Shown here: positions 19,029 through 28,010 of the stretch, piece by piece
Layout: each line of letters opens with the position of its first letter
Position numbering within the stretch: the first letter of the stretch is position 1
Assembly: GCF_022601975.1 (NCBI RefSeq)
Contig: NZ_JAKVIR010000006.1
Location: 1 to 64,000, forward strand
Length of the DNA: 64,000 bases
DNA from: Pontibacter sp. E15-1
Lineage (GTDB): Bacteria; Bacteroidota; Bacteroidia; Cytophagales; Hymenobacteraceae
Direction of reading: 5' to 3'
The notes under the pieces: generated by a model
What the model was told of the DNA's origin: nothing
The model's database searches: none
The model's input: the letters and a program-made list of their open reading frames with translations, nothing else
Made by a program: the position numbers and the translations under genes

Positions 19029-21749
19029 ATGATAGAAAACATGGAAATTATCTCTACAGACAGTTCAGATCAATTAAAAGGATTTCGAAAAGTATTTTGG
19101 CTTACCATGGTGCTTATTTTTTTAGGCATTAGTTCACAGGCGCAAACCTTCGTCAATACTTTGGCAGAGTTAGAGCCATACCTGGATGACGACAACGTTC
19201 ATGTGAAACTAGCGCCGGGTACCTATACTATTACGGCTGCCGATGTGACGGAAGGCCGTATTGGCAGCACGAGTGAAACCTGGAGTAACGTGAGCCGGCT
19301 CTTTGCATTCAAGGGCAACAACAGCGTGTATGATTTCACGGATGTAAAGTTTGAAATTGATACTGAAATTTTGCGTGCTTTTGGGAATCAGGATGTTTAT
19401 GAGCTGCATATTACCGGTAGCGAAAATGTCATTAAAAACCTGACGATTGAAGATATGGGCAACACCCATCCGGCCAATCGTGCTACCAGCATTGTTGTTG
19501 ACGGCCTTGCAAACAGACTGGAAGGCATTCACATGACGGTAAGGGGCTCTTTCCCGTATGGGTATGGCGATGCTTTCGGTAAAGGAGGAGGTCCGGTGAT
19601 AAAACACTATAAGCATAGTGCTCTTTTGGTTCGGGGTGAAAGTAACCATATAAAAGATTGTAGAATTATCCATCGGTCTTATGGCCATGCCATTTTTATG
19701 CAGGCGGCTTCTAACCCGCTTATTGAGGGATGTTATGTGGAAGGCGAGATGCGATCAACGGATGATATGCTGACTGAGGAAGGAACAGGCTCTCCGGCAG
19801 ATAAGGTAGGGTTTATGACCGTTTGGGGGTATAAGCTTCCTGCCGGTTACATGCTTAGCACTGGAGAGGCAGGTATACGCGCCTATAACGCGGGACAAAC
19901 CATAGTGGATGGCGAATTTTTTAAGAGGGGAACTTCGAATCCAACAGTAGTAAACTGTACCATAAAAAACATGAGAACCGGGGTGACCCTTGCTCATGCT
20001 GCAGGAACCATATACGTTGAAGGAACAACTGCTATCGGGTGTGAGAATGGATTTTCACTAGGATCTGGCGATGTAGTTGATTGCAAAGCCGACTGTACCT
20101 ATGGCCCTGTGTATTCCTCTACGTATGAGTCGGATAGGAACTACAATGCAAACATAGAGATTCTTCCTTCGAGTGCCCCTTATTACAATGGTTCGGGAAC
20201 TGTAGCTTACATCGGTGGTAGTGGCCATGAAATAACATTACACGGTGCTACGGAAGCGCTGGAGCAAGGCCTGAAAATAAAAGTGGGAGGAGATAAAAAC
20301 AATATTCGATTATTGTATGGTAATCTCCCGCACCAAAACAACTTCTCAGCCTCTGACTTTCAATTAAACAACTTCACGGAGTATCCCATCGAGCTGTCTG
20401 ATGAGACCTCAGGCGTGACAGGAGAGTCGTGTGGGCCTGTTGTGGATGCGGGAACAAACAACAACATTAATGATAATGACTGTAGCGGAAAATTAGTTGC
20501 CCCCTGGAGTAACAGCGATATAGGTGGGGCTGATGTGAATGGTAGCGCCAAGGACTTAGGAGGGATATTCACCATCAGTGGTGCCGGAAATCATCAAAAC
20601 AAATTGAAGGATGAGTACCATTTTGTGTATCAGGAATTGAGTGGGGATGGAGTGATCACCGCGAAAATAGGCTCCCTGGATGCCGTGCATCCGTGGTCTA
20701 CTGCTGGTCTGATGATGCGGGAAGATGTAAGCGATGATAAATCTAAGTTTGTGATGATCAGCACAACAGCAACTAAAGGGGAGTTATTTAAAAGCAGAGA
20801 GCAAGCAGACCGGCCGTTGAATGAAATGAATACCGCTAATGGCGTGGAAGCAAAATGGCTTCGATTGGAAAGATCAGGCGATACGATTACGGCCTATAAG
20901 TCTGTTGATGCCTTGGAATGGGTAGAAATTAGTCAGGATACCGTTCCTATGAACGACCAAATCTTTGTTGGCCTGTGTGTGTCATCAGGCAATAAATCAA
21001 AGGCCGCAACAGCAAAATTTAAAGCAGTCACCATAGAAACCCCACTTATCCAACAAGGAAAAACCTACTATTTAGTAAGCCCACGCTGGAATTCGAAATT
21101 GGCTGCTAACGGAGGAGATAAACCCTATACCACAGCAGTGGATGCTACGGGGGCTCATGTGGAGTGGGCTATAAAGAAAAGCGACGTAGAAGGCTACTAT
21201 TACTTAGAAAGTAATGGTGCGGCAGAACTCTCCAGATTGGCGTCTGACAAAACGAGTGCAATCATGGTAGCTAATTCTGCCGCTAGTCCCTTGACAAGAT
21301 GGGAATTCAACGAATTTGCTGAGGGCATTTATTGGGTAAGTACAGAGGACAAAACGAACCCAAATTTACAAGCCTTTGGTGATGGCACAGTAGCCGTGAC
21401 TACAGGAACGGGTAGTTATACTAGATTCCAGTTAGTACTAGTGTCAGATCCTGTTGGCAAACAAACCAGCATTGTCCCTCAACAACTAGTGACAGCGCAG
21501 AAACAATTGCATTCGGAAGTGAGTGTTTATCCTAACCCTGTTACAGACCAATTGAAAATTGATCTCTCATTGTCTCGCAACTATCAGTACGAACTCGTTA
21601 ACATGTCGGGGCGGGTAGTAGAGCAAGGCGAAATCAAGAAACATCAGAACCGTTTCGCAATTGATATGTCTGGCATGGAAAACGGACTATACTTATTCCG
21701 TTTAACTGGCAATGATTCACAGGAAACTTTAAAAATACTCAAAAAGTAA
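19029..21749 (+). CDS. Right-handed beta-helix protein, paralogue 4, with DUF1349-like module and T9SS sorting domain
   Basis: 906 residues. After an uncleaved-looking basic N-terminus, a signal segment ends near SSQAQ. The beta-helix (about 45-470) keeps the landmarks YGYGDAFGKGGG, KHSALLVRG, GHAIFMQ with His220, and EGEMRSTDDMLTEEG with Arg242. A DUF1349/concanavalin-like module follows (about 480-665: WSTAGLMMREDVS, FVGLCVSSGN), then a beta-trefoil-like or other binding segment (about 670-800). A T9SS type A domain (VYPNPV near 835 to the end) sends it to the surface or medium. It is the only paralogue in the group with T9SS export, so it may meet the intact polymer first. Its base use is more AT-rich than its neighbours. 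Confidence 0.82.
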   Translation: MIENMEIISTDSSDQLKGFRKVFWLTMVLIFLGISSQAQTFVNTLAELEPYLDDDNVHVKLAPGTYTITAADVTEGRIGSTSETWSNVSRLFAFKGNNSVYDFTDVKFEIDTEILRAFGNQDVYELHITGSENVIKNLTIEDMGNTHPANRATSIVVDGLANRLEGIHMTVRGSFPYGYGDAFGKGGGPVIKHYKHSALLVRGESNHIKDCRIIHRSYGHAIFMQAASNPLIEGCYVEGEMRSTDDMLTEEGTGSPADKVGFMTVWGYKLPAGYMLSTGEAGIRAYNAGQTIVDGEFFKRGTSNPTVVNCTIKNMRTGVTLAHAAGTIYVEGTTAIGCENGFSLGSGDVVDCKADCTYGPVYSSTYESDRNYNANIEILPSSAPYYNGSGTVAYIGGSGHEITLHGATEALEQGLKIKVGGDKNNIRLLYGNLPHQNNFSASDFQLNNFTEYPIELSDETSGVTGESCGPVVDAGTNNNINDNDCSGKLVAPWSNSDIGGADVNGSAKDLGGIFTISGAGNHQNKLKDEYHFVYQELSGDGVITAKIGSLDAVHPWSTAGLMMREDVSDDKSKFVMISTTATKGELFKSREQADRPLNEMNTANGVEAKWLRLERSGDTITAYKSVDALEWVEISQDTVPMNDQIFVGLCVSSGNKSKAATAKFKAVTIETPLIQQGKTYYLVSPRWNSKLAANGGDKPYTTAVDATGAHVEWAIKKSDVEGYYYLESNGAAELSRLASDKTSAIMVANSAASPLTRWEFNEFAEGIYWVSTEDKTNPNLQAFGDGTVAVTTGTGSYTRFQLVLVSDPVGKQTSIVPQQLVTAQKQLHSEVSVYPNPVTDQLKIDLSLSRNYQYELVNMSGRVVEQGEIKKHQNRFAIDMSGMENGLYLFRLTGNDSQETLKILKK

Positions 21750-21779
21750 GGTGAATTAGTACTGTTGAAATGAGGTAGT

Positions 21780-21850
21780 CAAGGTATAAACTGGCTGTAT
21801 GAGTAAATTGAATGTGACGCATTTAACGACTCAGACCAGATTATACCTTG
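21780..21850. repeat. Inverted repeat between convergent genes
   Basis: Fifteen-base arms at 21780-21794 (CAAGGTATAAACTGG) and 21836-21850 pair with one mismatch across a 41-bp spacer, between the convergent stop codons of the beta-helix and isomerase genes. It may help transcription end from either side; there is no T tract. Confidence 0.45.
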
Positions 21851-21903
21851 GCTATCTTAAATCAGCACCCGTACCCGCCGCGCATCTTTTGAACCTGCAC
21901 ATT

Positions 21904-22845
21904 TCAGGCCTTCATCCATAGTTGCTGAACGGCAGCCATGTCTTTTTTCATGGCATCAAAAATAACCTTCTGATCCACAGAAATTTTATACTCGCCTTTT
22001 TCAGCTCCCCCCAAAGGATATTCCAGGTGTAAGGAAGCAGGAGGGTTCAATCCATACCCTTTCAGGAGCTTAAAAAAGCTGTTGAAGTCAACCATGCCTT
22101 CTCCGATGGGTACATTCACGATTTGCCACTTGCCGTCTACTTTGCCCCATTTGAAATCTTTCAGCACTATCGTTTTGATATGATTCTTAAGCAGTTTGAT
22201 ACCATTCGGCCAGGATTTTCCACCCTCTGCCACAGCATGCCGAATGTCATACTGGGCACCGAAAAATTCAGGGTTTACGGTTTCCAGAATTTTTTTCACT
22301 TCCCACATAGAGGCCCCAATCAGAGTTCCGGAATGGTTTTGATAGCAGCCTACAATGTTGTGCATTTTGTTTAGATCGCCTAACTCCCGGACTTTCCCCC
22401 GATAATGATCCAGTGAATCCTCCAGCGACGAATCTTCCTTGTATTTGAACCAGTCGCTTCGATAGAATTTCACGCCCTCCGCAGCAGCTGTTTTAATGAT
22501 ATCCACATCCAATGGATTTGCCACATCAGATATAGCAGTAGTGATCATCTCACAGGACAGCCCTACTTTCCTGATCTCTTTGATGGCCTTAGGCAAATCA
22601 CGTTTCACGTTTTCTGGCAGCACGTGTCCCTTCGGCCGGACCGTAAGATCCAAGCCCTTGAAGCCAATTTCTGCTGCTAGTTCGGCGGCCCTTCTATAAT
22701 CTAAAAATTGCAGGTGCTTGGAAAAAACATGCATCTTTAATGGCGCATTATCCTGAAGAAAATGACCGGTTGCATGTGCATAAAAGGGAGCCAACATGCC
22801 AAGAGCTCCCATTTGTTTCATAAAGCTTCGTCTTGAATTGCTCAT
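21904..22845 (-). CDS. Sugar phosphate isomerase/epimerase-like TIM-barrel protein with Tat-type signal
   Basis: 313-residue protein of the xylose isomerase-like TIM-barrel (AP endonuclease 2) superfamily. The N-terminus SRRSFMKQMG followed by a hydrophobic stretch and AHA is a twin-arginine export signal, so it probably folds in the cytoplasm and works in the periplasm. The GLDLTVRPKGHV segment, YDIRHAV and the late HLEYPLGG segment fit the metal-binding barrel ends. Exported members are often annotated as sugar isomerases or epimerases with unproven substrates. It is the only gene on the minus strand among the intact genes of the window, and stands alone between a convergent beta-helix gene and a divergent fucosidase. 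Confidence 0.82.
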   Translation of the reverse strand: MSNSRRSFMKQMGALGMLAPFYAHATGHFLQDNAPLKMHVFSKHLQFLDYRRAAELAAEIGFKGLDLTVRPKGHVLPENVKRDLPKAIKEIRKVGLSCEMITTAISDVANPLDVDIIKTAAAEGVKFYRSDWFKYKEDSSLEDSLDHYRGKVRELGDLNKMHNIVGCYQNHSGTLIGASMWEVKKILETVNPEFFGAQYDIRHAVAEGGKSWPNGIKLLKNHIKTIVLKDFKWGKVDGKWQIVNVPIGEGMVDFNSFFKLLKGYGLNPPASLHLEYPLGGAEKGEYKISVDQKVIFDAMKKDMAAVQQLWMKA

Positions 22846-23421
22846 ATGTCTTTTTGTTTTTTCCCTCCATCACCAAGGCGCGATGGCGTTACGGAGAAGA
22901 AGGTGCCCCGCAAATATGGAGTAGGTGCATTGCCCGGCCCTACAGACGAAATGTTCTTAATCAGGTTATGCTTAAGTTAAGCAACTTATGCTGATTTTCA
23001 TATAGGTATACGATAAATCAAACTGCTGATTTTTTGAAAACCTTCCCCCATCCAACACCAAAAAACCGTGAGTAACTTTACGTGGGAACACGCAGTCCGT
23101 ATCTAGGCGCCGTTCTTAAAAGGAGAGGAGACATTTGGCTGAAAGAGCCATAAGAACTGTAGTCTATACGTACCTGTTCGGCTCCGGGGTCAAGGTACGC
23201 ATCCGGCAACTGGTATAATGCTCACAGTTCCTAAACCTCTCATTTTAGGGTCTGTAAGTATGCGGTAGACAGCTCTTTGTGTATAATTTATCTTAATTGA
23301 GCGATAGTTTATACCCTGTTCTTAATTGTTTTCTCAAATTGCATATAGCGCTATTTGGGAAAAAACAGGGACCAGGTAGAAGACATTATACCATTAAATA
23401 TAAATACTAAAAAACTGTCAG
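22846..23421. other. Divergent intergenic region before the fucosidase
   Basis: 576 bp with no credible gene. It must hold the promoters of the divergent isomerase-like and fucosidase genes, and it carries the second copy of the 32-bp motif. I see nothing else I can name. Confidence 0.5.
23283..23314 (+). promoter_or_regulatory. Second copy of the 32-bp shared motif
   Basis: Same length and order as the copy at 3809-3840: ATAATTTATC, then TTGA, CGATAGTT and ATAC, with 26 of 32 bases identical. It lies 107 bp before the GH29 start. Shared placement before two hydrolase genes suggests common control. Confidence 0.45.
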
Positions 23422-24786
23422 ATGAAAAAAATGACTAGCCTGATTCTCTCAGGTATATTGATGCTTTGCTTTTCTTGTTCTCAAACAGTACCCAAAAATG
23501 AAGAAATAACGGAAGCAGAACCGCTCCCAAAAGATGAGCGAATGGAATGGTGGCGAGATGCCAAGTTTGGGATGTTCATCCATTGGGGGGCGTATGCTGT
23601 GCCTGGTGGCGAAAGAAATGGCGAGATCTGCAAGGGAGGGGCTGAGTGGATCATGGATAAGCTGGACTACACGATCGAAGACTATGAAAAGGAAGTAGTA
23701 GCCAATTTTAATCCTACTCAGTTTGATGCAAAAAGATGGGTAGCCATGGCTAAAGACGCAGGAATGAAATACATTGTTCTCACGTCCAAGCATCATGATG
23801 GTTTTTGTCTGTGGGACTCAAAAGTGTCAGACTATGATATCATGGAAGCTTCCCCGTTCAAACGAGACATTGTTCGGGAGTTATCAGATGCTTGTAAAGA
23901 GGCAGGAATTAAGTTCGGTTTATACCACTCCATAGTGGATTGGCACCATCCCAACGCCCAGGCGCCCTTGTATCCTAACTACAATGCCGGACAGAAAGAT
24001 TCTACGGCATTTAACCCGGATTTCCCGAAGTACTACGAAAACTACCTGAAGCCTCAGGTGAAAGAGCTTTTGACCAATTATGGAGATGTGGACGTGGTAT
24101 GGTTTGACGGAGATTGGATCCCGGATTATACCACTGAAATGGGGAAAGACATGTACAGCATGATACTGGATATCCAACCTCAAACCATTGTTAACAACAG
24201 AGTGGACAAAGGTCGTAAGGGTATGGAAGGCATGGACAAAGAGGGAAATTTTGCAGGCGACTTTGGCACTCCTGAACAAGAAATACCTGCGACAGGTATA
24301 GCTTCTGATTGGGAGTCGTGCATGACCATGAACGGTTCCTGGGGGTATAAGCCATCAGACACTAACTGGAAGAGCAGCGAAACACTCATCGAGAACTTAG
24401 TAGATATCGTGTCGAAAGGGGGCAACTTTCTGTTAAATGTTGGCCCCGATCCGCAAGGATTATTCCCCCAAGAAAGTGTAGAGCGTCTTGCAGCCCTTGG
24501 TGACTGGACAGACACGAATGGTGAAGCGATATATGGTGCCAAGGCAAGCCCGTATGCCAGGCCGGATTGGGGCAGGTATACAAGCAAGGACGGTGTTATT
24601 TACGCACATGTGTTTGATTGGCCTAAGGATGGAAAACTGACCATCAACAGCGATATCAAGGCTAAGAAAATAACGCTTGTGGCTGATGCGGCACAAAACC
24701 TTAGTTACAACGGAGAAAAATCTCAAATCACGCTGCCTGGGCAAGCTCCAGATGCATACGTGTCCGTGGTCAAAATTGAATTGTAA
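23422..24786 (+). CDS. GH29 alpha-L-fucosidase, lipoprotein
   Basis: 454-residue fucosidase that releases terminal alpha-L-fucose. The lipoprotein signal ends CFSCS. Family landmarks include EWWRDAKFGMFIHWG near residue 40, LTSKHHDGFCLW, and VVWFDGDW with Asp229 as the expected nucleophile. The GDFGTPEQEIP segment may carry the acid/base glutamate, and GGNFLLNVGPDPQG closes the barrel. The C-terminal beta-sandwich is short. It lies alone between its own promoter region and a terminator, so it is a single-gene unit. Fucose removal alongside sulfatases suggests a fucosylated, possibly sulfated glycan, but the substrate is not fixed by the sequence. Confidence 0.93.
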   Translation: MKKMTSLILSGILMLCFSCSQTVPKNEEITEAEPLPKDERMEWWRDAKFGMFIHWGAYAVPGGERNGEICKGGAEWIMDKLDYTIEDYEKEVVANFNPTQFDAKRWVAMAKDAGMKYIVLTSKHHDGFCLWDSKVSDYDIMEASPFKRDIVRELSDACKEAGIKFGLYHSIVDWHHPNAQAPLYPNYNAGQKDSTAFNPDFPKYYENYLKPQVKELLTNYGDVDVVWFDGDWIPDYTTEMGKDMYSMILDIQPQTIVNNRVDKGRKGMEGMDKEGNFAGDFGTPEQEIPATGIASDWESCMTMNGSWGYKPSDTNWKSSETLIENLVDIVSKGGNFLLNVGPDPQGLFPQESVERLAALGDWTDTNGEAIYGAKASPYARPDWGRYTSKDGVIYAHVFDWPKDGKLTINSDIKAKKITLVADAAQNLSYNGEKSQITLPGQAPDAYVSVVKIEL

Positions 24787-24801
24787 TTCTTTTAGCTAAA
24801 T

Positions 24802-24836
24802 GCCTGGTGCTCTCAATAGGGCGCCGGGCTTTTTTT
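24802..24836 (+). terminator. Rho-independent terminator after the fucosidase
   Basis: A 9-bp stem (GCCTGGTGC with GCGCCGGGC, two G-U pairs) is followed by seven T residues. It lies 16 bp after the GH29 stop codon. Confidence 0.85.
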
Positions 24837-24889
24837 GTGTCGTGAAAAACAAGAAACCAATCAGGAGATTGTACAACTAACGAAAGGGA

Positions 24890-27274
24890 ATGGCGCTGAG
24901 CATGAGACATTGGACAGGCTTAAAATTGGGATGGCTTCCGCTGGCCCTTTTGTTCGTAATCTCAGGTTGCCAGCAGCCGATAGAGTTATATGTGGTGGCC
25001 TCTGATGAACCTATTCCTGAAAACAGGACGGAGACAACCTTCACATCGATCAACGCGGCTCTTGACAAAGTCATGGAGCTGAGGAATGGAAAAACAGACG
25101 TGCCCGCTACGATAAACATCGCAGCAGGAGACTACTATCTGGATGCTCCCCTTCAGTTGGACAGCGAGCTGAGCAATCTTAAAATAATAGGACAGGGGCC
25201 GAGCAAGGTTAAAATCAAGGGCTCTGTCCCGTTGCAACTGGCTTGGTCGAAGACTGACAGCCAACTGCACGTGGCAGATGTGCCGCAAGGGCTTGATTTT
25301 GACCAGTTGGTTGTAGATGGAGTGCCGCAGATTTTGGCGAGATACCCCAACTATGATGAGTCGGCGCAATATTGGCAAGGGTATGCCGAGGATGCGATTT
25401 CCAAGGAACGCCTTGCCTCTTGGGCAAAACCGAGTGGGGCCTTTTTCCATGCCTTGCATCGTGGAAAGTGGGGAGGTTTTCATTGGAAGATCACCGGAGT
25501 GAAAGATGATGGAACCCCTATACTTGAAGGTGGCCATCAGAACAACCGTGGCTCCGCGCCACACGAGGAATACCGAATGGTAGAGAACGTGCTGGAGGAG
25601 TTGGATAGCCCCGGGGAGTGGTTTCTGGACAAAGAGGCAAACAAGCTATACCTCTGGCCTACGGCCGGAATCAACCTGCATAATGCAACAGTCGAGGTAT
25701 CCCATCTCAAAAGTTTGATCGAGGTAAAAGGCACTTTGGATCAGCCTGTGAAAAATGTCCAAATTAGCGGAATAAAATTCGAGCACACCAGGCGCACCTT
25801 TATGGAGGAGTATGAGGCCCTGCTCAGAAGTGACTGGACGATTTACCGTGGTGGGGTTCTTTTCTACGAAGGCACTGAAAACTGCTCCGTTACGGACTGT
25901 GAATTCACAAACCTGGGTGGCAATGCCATCATGGTGAGTAAATACAACAGCGGGCTGAATATCTCAGGAAACCTTATCCATGACATTGGCGCCAGTGCCG
26001 TTTCTTTTGTTGGAGACCCGTCTGCCGTTCGTTCACCTTCCTTCAATTACGGGCAGTTCGTTGAGCTATCCGAGATGGATACGGTAAAAGGGCCACAGAA
26101 CGAGCTTTATCCAAGAGCGTGTCTGGTGGAGAATAACCTCATTCACCGAATCGGGAGAATTGAAAAGCAATCAGCAGGAATTCAGATTTCTATGGCCATG
26201 CATATTACGGCAAGGCACAATTCGGTTTATGATGTGCCAAGGGCTGGCATCAACATAGGGGATGGAACCTGGGGAGGCCATGTGCTGGAGTACAATGACG
26301 TTTTCAACACCGTTTTGGAAACCAGTGACCATGGGTCTTTTAATGCATGGGGCCGCGATCGCTTCTGGCATCCAAAGCGCAAAGTCATGGATAGCATCAC
26401 AACAGCATACCCTGATTTGTATGCGTTGGACGCCATCCACACAACGGTAATCAGAAACAACCGCTTTCGCTGTGATCATGGGTGGGATATCGACCTAGAT
26501 GATGGGTCATCTAACTACCATATTTACAATAACTTGTGTTTGAGCAGCGGCATTAAACTAAGGGAGGGTTTTGCGCGGGTAGTGGAAAACAACATTCTGG
26601 TCAACAACTCTTTACACCCGCATGTGTGGTTTGCCAATAGCCGGGATGTTTTCAGGCACAACATCGTAGGAGATGCTTATCAGGATGTCGGCCTCCTGGG
26701 TTGGGGCAAGGAGCTGGATTACAATTTTTTCCCGACGGAGGAAGCGATGCTAAAGTCGCAGGTGTACGACAGAGACATGCACAGTGCATTTGGAGATCCT
26801 TTGTTCAAAGATGCGGGTGCGTTAGACTTTTCGGTAGCCGATAACTCGCCTGCACTTGAGATCGGTTTTGAAAATTTTCCGATGGATAGCTTTGGGGTAC
26901 AAAAGCCAGAGCTCAGGAAAATAGCCAAGACCCCAGAAGTACCCACCACAAAGAAGATAAATGATTCAGAAACCAGCCCTGAAGTTGCGTGGCTCCGAAA
27001 CCGACTGAAAAGTGTGGTATCAGAGCAGGAACAATCTGCGTATGGTCTCAACTCGGCGGAAGGAGTTATTGTGCTGAGCATCTGGAAACCAAGTCCGGCA
27101 GCTCAGGGGAATGGAATCCGAAAAGGGGATGTGATCCTGGAGGTGGAAGGTGAAAAAATCAAAAACACCATCGACTTCCTAAACGAGACGAAAAAGCATC
27201 AGGAAAGCGGTCAGATGGGTGTGGTCGTAATGAGGGATCAAAAAGAAGCTCCCTTGCAAGTGCAGTTAAAATAG
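24890..27274 (+). CDS. Beta-helix lipoprotein with C-terminal PDZ domain (GH141-like)
   Basis: 794-residue lipoprotein (lipobox ending ISGC). An N-terminal domain is followed by a right-handed parallel beta-helix (about 60-660). The segment TSDHGSFNAWGRDRFW (Asp480, His481) and the YPRACLVENNLIHRIGR coil resemble the GH120/GH141 beta-helix group, where GH141 includes alpha-L-fucosidases and xylanases. A PDZ domain occupies about 705-790 (YGLNSAEGVIVLSI, GIRKGDVILEVEGE). PDZ domains usually bind peptide C-termini, so here it may dock the enzyme to a partner protein. The position next to the GH29 gene would suit a second fucosidase, but the GH141 call is by motif only. It is unrelated in motifs to the four-member beta-helix family to the left. 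Confidence 0.72.
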   Translation: MALSMRHWTGLKLGWLPLALLFVISGCQQPIELYVVASDEPIPENRTETTFTSINAALDKVMELRNGKTDVPATINIAAGDYYLDAPLQLDSELSNLKIIGQGPSKVKIKGSVPLQLAWSKTDSQLHVADVPQGLDFDQLVVDGVPQILARYPNYDESAQYWQGYAEDAISKERLASWAKPSGAFFHALHRGKWGGFHWKITGVKDDGTPILEGGHQNNRGSAPHEEYRMVENVLEELDSPGEWFLDKEANKLYLWPTAGINLHNATVEVSHLKSLIEVKGTLDQPVKNVQISGIKFEHTRRTFMEEYEALLRSDWTIYRGGVLFYEGTENCSVTDCEFTNLGGNAIMVSKYNSGLNISGNLIHDIGASAVSFVGDPSAVRSPSFNYGQFVELSEMDTVKGPQNELYPRACLVENNLIHRIGRIEKQSAGIQISMAMHITARHNSVYDVPRAGINIGDGTWGGHVLEYNDVFNTVLETSDHGSFNAWGRDRFWHPKRKVMDSITTAYPDLYALDAIHTTVIRNNRFRCDHGWDIDLDDGSSNYHIYNNLCLSSGIKLREGFARVVENNILVNNSLHPHVWFANSRDVFRHNIVGDAYQDVGLLGWGKELDYNFFPTEEAMLKSQVYDRDMHSAFGDPLFKDAGALDFSVADNSPALEIGFENFPMDSFGVQKPELRKIAKTPEVPTTKKINDSETSPEVAWLRNRLKSVVSEQEQSAYGLNSAEGVIVLSIWKPSPAAQGNGIRKGDVILEVEGEKIKNTIDFLNETKKHQESGQMGVVVMRDQKEAPLQVQLK

Positions 27275-28010
27275 ACCCAAGGGATGAAGTCAGTGACCCA
27301 ATCTAATGTTTCCTGACAGCGTCGCTATCCATACCCCCACTAGTGTTCGGCTAACCCTCGGATCCCAGTTTGTTGGTTAAGCACTCAGGCAGAAGTGAAA
27401 TTTTTAAAAAATGAAAAAGGAATGTGCGGCAGCTATGTGGAAAGGCCTTCTTGCTGATAGAGGTTCTGTAGAAAGTCGGCAACCACTGCTCCTGATTGAA
27501 ACCTGTCATGAATGCCCAGATATAAAAGAAAGGTGAAAAGATCCATTGCACTTTCTTTTGAAAGCTTTGCTTGTTTTGTCTCGATGCATCATCAATATCT
27601 GGATAGCAAAGAGTACGCGGATCTGCTCTGCAGGTCATGCTTATCTCTCCGGAATTATAATTATATATGTGTATCAGGTTCACTGGTGTGAAGCGCAAGA
27701 ACCCTAAAATCCATACAATAGATTCACCAAAGCGCTTTTATCTCCTTCATATAGGCACTTAGAGTCATGATTTATATTTTATGAAGTATGAGTCATACCA
27801 TACTTTTTATTTTTATCCGATTATTGTATAGACATCGCAGTAACACGCAGGCAAAATATCTCTTCAATCAGGTGTATTGTGTTTTTCCTATTTGCGGGAG
27901 ATGATATGCAATCGACAAAGAACTGTGACGGATAAACCGTAAGCGTGAAAAGGATGGAGGGGAATGGGCTTTTATGGGAACAGATTTGAATCAGGACTAA
28001 AGCAGCACGT
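27275..28010. other. 736-bp AT-rich intergenic region before the GH88 operon
   Basis: I find no gene I can support. A 115-codon open frame on the minus strand has no recognisable domain and odd composition. The region probably carries the promoter of the GH88-MFS-GH88 operon. Confidence 0.4.

Noticed and set aside
27351-27698. 115-codon minus-strand open frame in the gap before the GH88 operon
   Set aside because: No domain, no signal, odd composition, and no neighbouring gene in the same direction. Random in an AT-rich region.
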